This document shows, in pieces, positions 17,690-26,599 of a stretch of DNA of 36,548 bases (its first letter is position 1; each line of letters begins with the position of its first letter). Under the pieces are notes generated by a model. It was not told the DNA's origin. It was given only the letters and a program-made list of their open reading frames with translations, and did not search any database. The stretch is from assembly GCA_005885035.1 (NCBI GenBank), contig VAXZ01000111.1, positions 65,603-102,150 on the forward strand. Reading direction: 5' to 3'. Position numbers and translations under genes: made by a program. The DNA comes from Actinomycetota bacterium. GTDB taxonomy: Bacteria; Actinomycetota; UBA4738; HRBIN12.

Positions 17690-18836
17690 CCGCCACCTCC
17701 TCGAGCACCTCGCGGAAGAGCTCGAGCAACCCCGGGGGCGGTTCTTCGCCCGTGTCTCGCCGATAGTAGTCGGCGTACTGCTCGTCGTCGCCCGGCCGTG
17801 GCCCCGTCGAGCGGGGACGGCGTTCACCGGCCGGTCGATACGGCCGGACGTTGACGAGGAAGGGGAAGGTGTCGGCGGCGCGCCGACCCAGGTCCGAGTC
17901 GATCCCGCCGACCCGCACCGTGATATCGAGGTAGGCGTTCCGCAGTTCGTCGATCCGCGCGTCGATCTGGTCCCACGTCCCTTCGGCGCGAACCAGCGGC
18001 CGCCCGGAGGCGAGCGGGATCGAGGCGACCGTAGCCAGCCGGCCGGGTTCGACGTCGACGATCACGACCCGCTTGGCCTCGCCTGCCTCGCCGAAGTCGA
18101 GGGGAAGGAGCGACCCGGCGTACTGGCCCGGCACCGGTGAACCGGGGATCGATTGTGGTGCGTGGATGTGGCCGAGCGCGACGTATTGAGGTCCCGGAGG
18201 GATGGCCTGCGCCGACGCGACGTATGCCCCGCCGACGTGCAGCTCGCGCTCGGAGCCGCCCACCTTCACGCCACCGACCATGAAGTGGGCGACGAGCAAC
18301 GGGACGAGGTTCGTTCCCGCTCGCGCGGCGAGCGCGGCGTCGAAGGCCGCGGTCAGGGCCGCGATGCGCTCGGCGTACTGGCCGTACCACTCACCCGCGT
18401 CGCGCATGAAGTCCACGACGCGACCCTCACGGAGGAACGGGATGCAGCCGACCAGCGCGGGGATGCCGAGCTGCTCGGGGCCGAGCACGCCGCCCTGATC
18501 GGGCCGGCGGATGGACCCGACCAGGTGGACGCCTCTGCCCTGATCGCGCACCAACGGCGCGAGCGCGTCGAACAGCTCGGGGGAATCATGATTCCCGGCA
18601 ACGGCGACAACCGGGCGATCCTTGGCGAGCCGCAGGAGACCCCCGAGCCCCAGCGCGAGCGCGTCGACGGGGGGGATCGGCCGGTCGAAGACGTCGCCAG
18701 CGACGAGGACCAGGTCCACCTGGTGCTCGGTCGCGATCCGAGCGACCTCCTCGAGTGCGGCCGCCGTCTCGGCGGCACGATCGTGCCGGCCGAGACGGCG
18801 GCCGACGTGCCAGTCGGCGGTATGCAGGATCCGCAT
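17676..18836 (-). CDS. sbcD: SbcD/Mre11-family nuclease
   Basis: MRILHTADWHVGRRLG, DLVLVAGDVFDRPIPP, VVAVAGNHDSPELF, YVALGHIHAPQ. Confidence 0.93.
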   Translation of the reverse strand: MRILHTADWHVGRRLGRHDRAAETAAALEEVARIATEHQVDLVLVAGDVFDRPIPPVDALALGLGGLLRLAKDRPVVAVAGNHDSPELFDALAPLVRDQGRGVHLVGSIRRPDQGGVLGPEQLGIPALVGCIPFLREGRVVDFMRDAGEWYGQYAERIAALTAAFDAALAARAGTNLVPLLVAHFMVGGVKVGGSERELHVGGAYVASAQAIPPGPQYVALGHIHAPQSIPGSPVPGQYAGSLLPLDFGEAGEAKRVVIVDVEPGRLATVASIPLASGRPLVRAEGTWDQIDARIDELRNAYLDITVRVGGIDSDLGRRAADTFPFLVNVRPYRPAGERRPRSTGPRPGDDEQYADYYRRDTGEEPPPGLLELFREVLEEVADASA

Positions 18837-18891
18837 CAGCTGGGGGGACGCCGTGGCGGAGGGAGGACGGCGCCGATCTGCGGCGCCCTCA

Positions 18892-20640
18892 TCACGTCAG
18901 CCCGGCGAACGGATCGTCACCGGCGTCCGCCACCTCCTCCTTCCTGGTCGCCCACGGCGGGAAGGGGAAGGTGACCACGAGCGGAACCGGGATCGCTGGC
19001 TGGCTGACGACCATCGTGCCGGGCTTCAACAGGCGTGCCCGAGACCGCGTGGACGGCAGCATCCATCCGTACTCGGCGCGCTCGGCCTCGGCCGAGTCCA
19101 GCCGGCCGGTGACGCGGATCGCGGCGTTCTCCAGAACCTCGGGAGCGACTCGGCTTGCCGTCTGCTGCGCGCCGACGAGCAACACGCCGAGAGAACGGCC
19201 GCGCTGGGCGATGTCGATGAGCATGTCCTTGAGCGGGCCGGTTCCGTCGCGTGGGGCGTACTTGTTGAGCTCATCGAGCACGATCACCGACAGCGGGAGC
19301 CGTTGGCCCGTGTCCTCCTTCTCCTTGAAGGTCTCGCGGAGGAGCGCGCCCACGACGAAGCGCTGGGCTTGCTCGTGCAGCGACTGGATCGCGACGACCG
19401 TGACGTTGGCGGCGCCGCGGTCGATCCGTCGATCCGCGTCCGCTCGGACCAGATGCCCGAGCCGGGCAGACGCTGCATGCAGCCGACGGAGGAAGGCTGC
19501 GATGGTGCCCGGCATCACGCGGGCCGTCCACGCGGGGTCGGCCTCCGAGCCGTCATCAGGCTCGAGGTGGATCTCGAGCGCGCGCACCATGGAGGGGAGA
19601 TCGGCGATCACGACATCGGCCTGCGCGGCCGGGACGCGGTCGTCCCGCGACCAGCCATGGCCGTCGGGCGCCTGGGACGGATCGCGGAGGGCGACGGCTC
19701 CCGGCATGCCATCGACGCCGACAGCCCACCGTTTGAGCTGGAGTTGCACCCGTTCGCGGATGAACGGGATCTGGTTCTTCGCGTCGCTCGCATCGGTGAA
19801 GCAGAACTCGAGCAGGTCCTGTTCGATGAACGCGCGAGGCGTCCAAGAGAACACCTGCACGCCGTCGAAACGTCCACCCGTATCGGGGACGACGACGTCG
19901 CCGCTCTGGCGTCGCGGTGGCGCCCAGAAGCGGACGCTCGGGAACGGGGCAGGGTCCACGCCCAGGGCCGACCATGCCTCCCGGGCCCCCTCGTGTGCGT
20001 CGAACAACCGGTTGGACCGATCGAGCCAGAGCAGGTCCTCACCCTTGACGTTGAACACGAGGACACGGAGGTTGGCGGCGCCCGAGCCCACCACGTCCGG
20101 CACCGAGGTCAGCATGCGCAGGAAGAACAGCGCGAACGAGGTCTTGGTGGCCACCCCCGAGATCCCGCTGATGGACATGTGGCCGCCCTTGCGACCGTCG
20201 AAGAAGTCGAGGTCGACATGGACGGGGGCGCCGTCGCGGCCGAGCCCGATGGGTAACGGCCGCTCCATCTCATCGGCGTACAGGGCCTTGCGGCGCTCCT
20301 CGCCGGTCGCGCGCGCGACCTCCTCGCCGGGGTCCGCCGACACCCACACCTCGGGATCGACCCGCGTGACGGCGACCCGAGCCGTTCGCACCTTTGCCGC
20401 AGGCATGATGCCGAGCTCTGCGATCCGGTGCGTGTCCGATTCGTATTGGGCACCCTCGTACACCGCTTCGGCTTCGGTGATGACGCCGTAGGTCCTGACC
20501 TCCCCGACCTTCGGCACCTCGGTCCGGACGACGATCAGGTCGTCGAGTTGGAGGTACTCCTCTTCTTCCAAGACAACGCGGAACTCCGCAGTCGTCGTGT
20601 GCTCGGATCCGAGTACACGGCCGACGCGATCGTGGATCAC
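18892..20640 (-). CDS. herA: HerA-type (HAS-barrel/FtsK-HerA) ATPase
   Basis: HAS-barrel-like N-terminus (VGRVLGSEHTTTAEFRVVL); non-canonical P-loop GGHMSISGISGVATKTSFALFFL; Walker B LSVIVLDELNKYAPRD; VGAQQTAS sensor region. GTG 20640 overlaps the nurA TGA by 4 nt. Confidence 0.82.
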   Translation of the reverse strand: MIHDRVGRVLGSEHTTTAEFRVVLEEEEYLQLDDLIVVRTEVPKVGEVRTYGVITEAEAVYEGAQYESDTHRIAELGIMPAAKVRTARVAVTRVDPEVWVSADPGEEVARATGEERRKALYADEMERPLPIGLGRDGAPVHVDLDFFDGRKGGHMSISGISGVATKTSFALFFLRMLTSVPDVVGSGAANLRVLVFNVKGEDLLWLDRSNRLFDAHEGAREAWSALGVDPAPFPSVRFWAPPRRQSGDVVVPDTGGRFDGVQVFSWTPRAFIEQDLLEFCFTDASDAKNQIPFIRERVQLQLKRWAVGVDGMPGAVALRDPSQAPDGHGWSRDDRVPAAQADVVIADLPSMVRALEIHLEPDDGSEADPAWTARVMPGTIAAFLRRLHAASARLGHLVRADADRRIDRGAANVTVVAIQSLHEQAQRFVVGALLRETFKEKEDTGQRLPLSVIVLDELNKYAPRDGTGPLKDMLIDIAQRGRSLGVLLVGAQQTASRVAPEVLENAAIRVTGRLDSAEAERAEYGWMLPSTRSRARLLKPGTMVVSQPAIPVPLVVTFPFPPWATRKEEVADAGDDPFAGLT

Positions 20641-21572
20641 GAGGCCATCCGTTCGTGCACCGCTTCTCGGAGCGCGCGGTACACGAGTCCGGGTTCGCCC
20701 ATGCGATGGCGGAGCTGCCGCTCGAGCGCAGCGATCGGAACGAGGTTCTGCGGCGCCCGTGGATCCAGATGGGACTCCGACGCCACGAGTGGCAGCACCG
20801 CGGCCGTCCGGTCGGCAAGACGGATCACCTCGGCTGCAGGGAGCTGCCCGCTTGCTTCGCACCGGACGATCCCGGACCAGGCATGGCCGCCTCGCACGTC
20901 TGCCAGCCGCACGTACCACGAGTATCGGCGGTACTCCGAGATGGTGAACAACGGGGTGCGTTGCCGCGGTCCGAGCGCGGCGACCACGGTATTGCGCTCG
21001 GGCGGCAGATACGTAACGCGGTGGCTCTTGATCGATCCCACCGCGGGCACCGGAGCCAACTCGTTCAGCGGTCCGTCGGCGATCACGAAGCTGTCCGTGG
21101 CAGCGGCGGTGGCGACATGGCCCTCGGCCGTCCGCATCTTCGTATGCAACGTCCTGATCAGGCCCGCGGGGTCCGTGTCCGGTGTCGTCGTCGTGTCGTA
21201 TGGCGGCTCGAGCGCCACGACGGGGAAGATCTCGGAACGCCCGCCCGCGAGCACCGCCCATCGGCCGATCCGCTCGTGCGCGATCGACGACCGGCACGCC
21301 TCTCGGTCCCAGACCGCCGCACCGACCGCGAACGTGCCGCAGATCCCGGCGACGGGACCGGACGGATCGTCGAGCGTGAGCCTCGCGTCGACACGCCGGA
21401 CGCCGTCGACGAAGGCGATCCGGGGGACGCCGTCGTCGACGCCGTCGCGCGGGATCCAGTCCTCGGTCTCGACCGAGGTGTCGACCGACCCCTCGGCCGG
21501 CGCCAGCGCCTCGTCCGGATCCAACGGAGCGCCGTACTCGGGCGACCAACCCTCGACGAAGATCCGTGCCAT
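20637..21572 (-). CDS. nurA: NurA-domain nuclease
   Basis: RIAFVDGVRRVDA, SFVIADGPLNEL, VGSIKSHRVTYL, WSGIVRCEA; adjacent to HerA and SbcDC. Confidence 0.8.
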   Translation of the reverse strand: MARIFVEGWSPEYGAPLDPDEALAPAEGSVDTSVETEDWIPRDGVDDGVPRIAFVDGVRRVDARLTLDDPSGPVAGICGTFAVGAAVWDREACRSSIAHERIGRWAVLAGGRSEIFPVVALEPPYDTTTTPDTDPAGLIRTLHTKMRTAEGHVATAAATDSFVIADGPLNELAPVPAVGSIKSHRVTYLPPERNTVVAALGPRQRTPLFTISEYRRYSWYVRLADVRGGHAWSGIVRCEASGQLPAAEVIRLADRTAAVLPLVASESHLDPRAPQNLVPIAALERQLRHRMGEPGLVYRALREAVHERMAS

Positions 21573-21608
21573 CCGCCGGATACTACCCACGGCCACCGAC
21601 GCTACCGC

Positions 21609-22325
21609 TCAAGCGGGCGTCGTCGTCCGCGACGACGTCGTCCACCGGTCGCCACCGGCGTAGGTGAGGACGCTTCTCCTCATGGCGCTCGGGCAGCAGT
21701 GCGGGTCACCGCGCGCGTAGACCGACTCCGTCAAGATCAGACCGACCGGATCCGTCGATGGGACGATGCGGGTGTCGCAGACGCTGCGATCGAACACCCG
21801 AGCACCGTCGGCGAGATCGATCGCGAGATAGACCCCACACCCTCCCGAGCCGCCCGTCTCGGCGAACACCAGCGCGTCGTCCGACGCGTCACCGGTGACG
21901 TCGCCGATCACCGCCGTGAGGCCGAATACCGGGTCCCGGTTCGCAGGGAACCCGACCGCGTCGATCGGGCGCCACGGCGACCCCGGATCGCCTCCGTGCA
22001 GCCATACCGCGATGCCTCGCTCGGTCCGGAAAGGATCGGCTCCGCGACGTTGCCAGGCGACCACGATCGCGTCGCCAGCGGAGGTACGCGCGTACCACGT
22101 CCCCGTGACCAGGTTCCCCTTGGGAACGAGGTCGCCGACCGGCACATCCCCGGCGGGCAGATCCGAGGGGTAGGCGGTGGGGAGCCCGCGGGGGAGTGAC
22201 GGGATCCCTGACGGGGTGCCCGAGGTCGGGGGCCCTGCCGGCGCTCCAACGTGACACGCAACGAGGCCCACCGCCACGAGGCACTTCAGGACCCCGGCGG
22301 GCACCAGCCGACGACGATCGATCAC
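21609..22325 (-). CDS. Putative lipoprotein, secreted, unknown function
   Basis: Lipobox-like VGLVACHVG; Pro/Ser/Gly linker; Cys-containing extracellular domain. Confidence 0.6.
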   Translation of the reverse strand: MIDRRRLVPAGVLKCLVAVGLVACHVGAPAGPPTSGTPSGIPSLPRGLPTAYPSDLPAGDVPVGDLVPKGNLVTGTWYARTSAGDAIVVAWQRRGADPFRTERGIAVWLHGGDPGSPWRPIDAVGFPANRDPVFGLTAVIGDVTGDASDDALVFAETGGSGGCGVYLAIDLADGARVFDRSVCDTRIVPSTDPVGLILTESVYARGDPHCCPSAMRRSVLTYAGGDRWTTSSRTTTPA

Positions 22326-22356
22326 GGGCCGATGGTCGCAGACGTTCGGGCGACCT

Positions 22357-25203
22357 GTGGGACTTCGCGGGTTCGGCGACCGACCCGCCTCGTTTTGGGA
22401 GGATGGAGGTGACCTCGGCGATCACGGCGGCCGGCCGGCGCGAGGCCCTGGCGACCGCGAAAGGAGCCCGACGACGCGATCGATCTCTGAGCTCGAAGGG
22501 GCCCGCTCGAGCCTCGCGCTCGCCGCGGGCAACGTGGCCATCTACCGGCTGGGCTGGTTGTCCGAGCAGGGGATCGGCGCGGTACAGGGGCTGCCGCATA
22601 CCCTCAAGATCCTCCTCGAGGACCTGCTTCGGCGGGCGGGGAGCCGGGACGTCGCCGACGCCGACGTCGCCGCGCTCGCCGCGTGGCCGGCGCCGGCGCT
22701 CGCGATCGCGTTCATGCCCGGACGCGTCCTCATGCAGGATTTCACCGGCGTGCCCGCGGTCGTCGACCTGGCGGCGATGCGGAGTGCGGTGGCGCGTGGG
22801 GGTGCCGATCCGGCGCGCGTGAACCCGCACGTTCCGGTCGACCTCATCATCGACCATTCCGTCCAGGTTGATCTGTTCCGGTCGCGCGATGCGTACGAAG
22901 CCAACATCGACTGGGAGTACCGGCGGAACGCGGAGCGCTACGCCCTGCTCCGGTGGGCGCAACAGGCCTTCGCCAACGTCCGCGTGGTTCCGCCGGGCGC
23001 GGGGATCTGCCATCAGGTGAACCTGGAGCATCTCGGACATGTGGTCGCGTCCAGGGACGGGGTCGTGTTCCCCGACACACTCGTGGGCACGGATTCCCAT
23101 ACGACCATGGTCAACGGGCTCGGCGTGCTCGGCTGGGGGGTGGGTGGCATCGAGGCCGAGGCGGCGATGCTCGGACAGCCGATCTTCCTTTCGCAACCGC
23201 TCGTGCTCGGGGTTCGTGTCGTGGGTTCCCTTCCTGCCGGTACCACGGCTACCGACCTGGTCCTGAGGCTGACGCAGATGCTCCGAGCACACGGAGTGGT
23301 CGGGACGTTCGTCGAGTTCTTCGGCGACGGGTTGTCTTCATTGTCGGTGGCCGACCGGGCGACGTTGTCGAACATGTGTCCCGAATACGGGGCCACTTCC
23401 GCATTCTTCCCGGTCGACCACGAGACCCTTCGCTACCTCACCTTCACGGGTCGCGGTGACCTGGTCGATCTGGTCGAGCGGTACACGAAGGAACAGGGGT
23501 TGTTCCGGACCGACGGGGACCCGGAGCCCCGCTTCTCGGAGGTCGTGGAGATGGACCTTGCGGCGATGGAACCCTCGGTCGCCGGCCCGAAGCGTCCGCA
23601 GGACCGCGTGCCTCTCCCCGAGGTCTGGGGATCGTTCGTGGCGGCGTTCCGCGACCACGACGAGCCCGATCCCCGCCCGAGCGACGTCGGCAGGTTCGAG
23701 GAGGAGGGCGGGAACGTCGACGTCGAGGTGGATACCGACGCGACGACCGAGCCGGGCGCGGAGACTCCGATGTCGGTCGACGGCGACGTCGTGAAGCACG
23801 GCTCGGTCGTGATCGCCGCGATCACCTCCTGCACGAACACGTCCAACCCGTCGGTGATGCTCGCCGCCGGCCTCCTCGCGAAGAAGGCCGTGGAGGCGGG
23901 ACTCGAGACGCGCTCGTGGGTCAAGACGTCGCTTGCACCGGGCTCGCGCGTCGTCACCGACTACCTCGACAGCGCGGGTCTGACGCCCTATCTCGAGAAG
24001 CTCGGGTTCGCGCTCGTCGGGTACGGCTGCACGACGTGCATCGGGAACTCCGGGCCACTGCCCGATCGCGTCGCGGCGGCGGTGGACGAGGGCGACCTCA
24101 ACGTCGTGGCGGTCCTTTCCGGCAACCGGAACTTCGAGGGTCGGATCCACCCGCAGGTACGGGCGAGCTACCTGGCCTCGCCGCCGCTCTGCGTGGCGTA
24201 CGCCCTTGCCGGTTCGGTCGAGGTCGATCTGACGAGCGAACCGCTCGGCGTGGGCACCGACGGACCCGTCTTCCTCCGGGATATCTGGCCGGCGCCCGCC
24301 GAGATCGCCTCCGCGATGGCAGCGGCGATCACGCAGGAGCAGTTCGTGCGTGAGTACGCCCACATCTGGGACGGCGACGAACGGTGGATGTCATTGCCGA
24401 CCCCGAGCGGACCGGTCTACGCCTGGGACCCCGCGTCGACCTACGTGCAGGAACCGCCATTCTTCCGCCAGGAGGAGGCGCGACCGATCGCGGATATCGA
24501 GGGGGCGAGGGTCCTCGTGCGCGTCGGCGATTCGATCACGACCGATCACATCTCCCCGGCGGGCTCGATCAAAGCTGATTCGCCGGCGGGGCGCTACCTG
24601 CAGGAGCATGGCGTCCCTCCGGGTGAGTTCAATTCCTACGGTTCCCGTCGCGGGAACCACGAAGTGATGATGCGCGGCACGTTCGCCAACATCCGGCTCC
24701 GCAACGAGCTCGCACCCGGGACCGAGGGCTCGTGGACGGCCCATCTCCCGAGCGGAGAGGTGCTCTCGATCTTCGACGCCGCCGAGCGGTACCGGGACGA
24801 GGGCGTCCCCCTGGCAGTGCTCGCGGGGAAGGAGTACGGCAGCGGGTCCAGCCGCGACTGGGCGGCAAAGGGGCCCGCGCTCCTCGGCGTCCGTTTCGTG
24901 ATCGCGGAGAGCTACGAGCGGATCCATCGCTCGAACCTGGTCGGGATGGGCGTCCTGCCGCTGCAGTACCTCGCAGGCACGTCCGCGGCGTCGTTCGGCC
25001 TGACCGGACGCGAGACGTACGCCGTCCGCGGGCTGACCGGCGGGATCGTGCCGGGGCAGGAGGTGGCCGTCGAAGCACTGGCTGAGGATGGACGGGTCAT
25101 CTCGTTCCCGGCGACGCTCCGCGTCGACGGTGCCGCCGAGCTCGACTACCTCCGGGCCGGCGGGGTCCTCAACCTGGTCCTCGCGGACATGCTTCGACCC
25201 TGA
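22357..25203 (+). CDS. acnA: Aconitate hydratase (AcnA/IRP family); exact start uncertain
   Basis: IAAITSCTNTSNPSVMLAAGLLA, YGCTTCIGNSG, GSSRDWAAKGPALLGVRFVIAESYERIHRSNLVGMGVLPL. Conserved homology begins near 22495. Confidence 0.93.
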   Translation: MGLRGFGDRPASFWEDGGDLGDHGGRPARGPGDRERSPTTRSISELEGARSSLALAAGNVAIYRLGWLSEQGIGAVQGLPHTLKILLEDLLRRAGSRDVADADVAALAAWPAPALAIAFMPGRVLMQDFTGVPAVVDLAAMRSAVARGGADPARVNPHVPVDLIIDHSVQVDLFRSRDAYEANIDWEYRRNAERYALLRWAQQAFANVRVVPPGAGICHQVNLEHLGHVVASRDGVVFPDTLVGTDSHTTMVNGLGVLGWGVGGIEAEAAMLGQPIFLSQPLVLGVRVVGSLPAGTTATDLVLRLTQMLRAHGVVGTFVEFFGDGLSSLSVADRATLSNMCPEYGATSAFFPVDHETLRYLTFTGRGDLVDLVERYTKEQGLFRTDGDPEPRFSEVVEMDLAAMEPSVAGPKRPQDRVPLPEVWGSFVAAFRDHDEPDPRPSDVGRFEEEGGNVDVEVDTDATTEPGAETPMSVDGDVVKHGSVVIAAITSCTNTSNPSVMLAAGLLAKKAVEAGLETRSWVKTSLAPGSRVVTDYLDSAGLTPYLEKLGFALVGYGCTTCIGNSGPLPDRVAAAVDEGDLNVVAVLSGNRNFEGRIHPQVRASYLASPPLCVAYALAGSVEVDLTSEPLGVGTDGPVFLRDIWPAPAEIASAMAAAITQEQFVREYAHIWDGDERWMSLPTPSGPVYAWDPASTYVQEPPFFRQEEARPIADIEGARVLVRVGDSITTDHISPAGSIKADSPAGRYLQEHGVPPGEFNSYGSRRGNHEVMMRGTFANIRLRNELAPGTEGSWTAHLPSGEVLSIFDAAERYRDEGVPLAVLAGKEYGSGSSRDWAAKGPALLGVRFVIAESYERIHRSNLVGMGVLPLQYLAGTSAASFGLTGRETYAVRGLTGGIVPGQEVAVEALAEDGRVISFPATLRVDGAAELDYLRAGGVLNLVLADMLRP

Positions 25204-25224
25204 AGCGGGCCATCCGGCAGGGGC

Positions 25225-25902
25225 TCACGCGAGCGTCGCGGTGTATACGGGTTGGGTCGTCGGAGCGGGTGGGCACGACCTGGGCTCGACCGTGACCGCC
25301 ATCAGGTCGCTCCTGCTGACGTCGGCGTCGGTGAACGCGGAGAGCTCTCCGTCCGTGGGCGAGGCGCATCCGGCGGAGACGGGCGCGCTGCCGGTGATCA
25401 TCCAGATCTCGTACGTCTTTCCCGCGCCGGGCGACGGGAGATCCTCCCCCCAGACGAGCGCCCCCGGCTGACCCGGTTCGTACAGCATCGCGAGGGTGCC
25501 TGCGCCGCCCTGGAACCGACGGACCTGTTGCGCGGCGCTCGCACCGGCGATCGGTTGCGTGCGCGGGCGGAGCGTCGCGACGCCCGCGATGACGACGACG
25601 AGCGCGGCGGCGACCACGACGAGCGCCGCGCGCCGTCGTGGTTGCCGCCCACGCGCCCGACCCGCCCCTCGCACCCCTTCGAGCACCCGGTCCGCGAGCT
25701 CCTCGCTGACCGGAACGGGGTCGAGCGCGAACGCAAGGAGAGCCGCCGTCTCCTCGAACCCGGTCTCGAGCCGGCGGCATTCCTCGCAGTCGCCATGTGC
25801 GGCCATCCCGGCGAGGAGGGCGGCATCGTCCTCGGGCTCCAGCCCGCCGAGCGCGCGCGCGGCGAGCAACTCTTCGATCGGTCCGTGGTCGCGCGCGCTC
25901 AT
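25225..25902 (-). CDS. Anti-sigma factor, RskA-like
   Basis: N-terminal zinc-finger-like HGDCEECRR, single TM (AALVVVAAALVVVIAGVATL), C-terminal RskA pattern (GKTYEIWMI...); 4-nt overlap with the upstream sigma factor. Confidence 0.85.
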   Translation of the reverse strand: MSARDHGPIEELLAARALGGLEPEDDAALLAGMAAHGDCEECRRLETGFEETAALLAFALDPVPVSEELADRVLEGVRGAGRARGRQPRRRAALVVVAAALVVVIAGVATLRPRTQPIAGASAAQQVRRFQGGAGTLAMLYEPGQPGALVWGEDLPSPGAGKTYEIWMITGSAPVSAGCASPTDGELSAFTDADVSRSDLMAVTVEPRSCPPAPTTQPVYTATLA

Positions 25903-26513
25903 CGGTCCGGCCTCCCGACCATCGAGCGCATCCTTCGCATGCCGAGCAGCGCCCGGGACTTGACCGTGCCGAGCGGGGCGCCGGTCTTCTGTGCGATCTG
26001 TGATTGCGACAGGCCGTCGAAGTACATGAGCTGCAACACCTCGCGCTGGTCGTCCGGGAGTGAGCGCAATGCGGTTCGGATCGCATCGCGCTCCGCCGGT
26101 GCCGCGACAGCCTCGACCACGGCTTCGGTCGGATCCTCGGTCTCCTCATGGATCCGCGCGACCATCTCGTGGGACCGCCGTCGCTGCGCTTCCTCGCGCC
26201 GGACCACGTCGACGGCACGATGGTGGACCATCGTCATCAACCAGGCCTTCACCGAGCCGCGTCGCTCGTCGAAGACGCCTGGATCCCGCCAGAGCGTCAG
26301 GAACGCTTCCTGCACGATCTCCTCCGCCAGCTGGGTCTGTCGAACCACACGAACGGCGAGTGCCATCGCGACGGGCGCATAGCTGGCGAACAGGCTGCGG
26401 AACGCCTCTTCGTCGCCTCCTTCGATGCGCCGAACGAGCTGGCGGTCGCGCGCGGCGGAGAGGTCCTCAACCATCCCCGACGCGACGCTCCTGCCCTGCA
26501 TCGCTGCGGTCAC
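25899..26513 (-). CDS. ECF-family RNA polymerase sigma factor (SigK-like)
   Basis: Sigma2 AEEIVQEAFLTLWRDPGVFDERRGSVKAWLMTMVHHRAVDVVRRE; sigma4 LPDDQREVLQLMYFDGLSQSQIAQKTGAPLGTVKSRALLGMRRMR. Confidence 0.92.
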   Translation of the reverse strand: MTAAMQGRSVASGMVEDLSAARDRQLVRRIEGGDEEAFRSLFASYAPVAMALAVRVVRQTQLAEEIVQEAFLTLWRDPGVFDERRGSVKAWLMTMVHHRAVDVVRREEAQRRRSHEMVARIHEETEDPTEAVVEAVAAPAERDAIRTALRSLPDDQREVLQLMYFDGLSQSQIAQKTGAPLGTVKSRALLGMRRMRSMVGRPDR

Positions 26514-26599
26514 CTGCGCGGGCGTCGATCCTCCACGTGAGCCCCGCCCGGTATCCGCCGCGGATGGCCGACCGGATGACCGATCCGCTCACCTCGCGC

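Noticed and set aside
15257-17854. 865-aa plus-strand ORF
   Set aside because: Antisense to sbcC, which has clear domain motifs; low-complexity Arg/Gly/Leu composition typical of an antisense shadow ORF in GC-rich DNA.
20641-21549. N-terminal extension of the 18892..21549 minus ORF
   Set aside because: Overlaps nurA in another frame; HerA homology begins at about 20640.
18892-21572. HerA as a phage-defence pair (HerA-SIR2 or HerA-DUF4297)
   Set aside because: The partner has NurA motifs (FVDG, ADGPL, VGSIKSH) and the pair sits with SbcDC, which favours DNA end processing; no defence island was seen.
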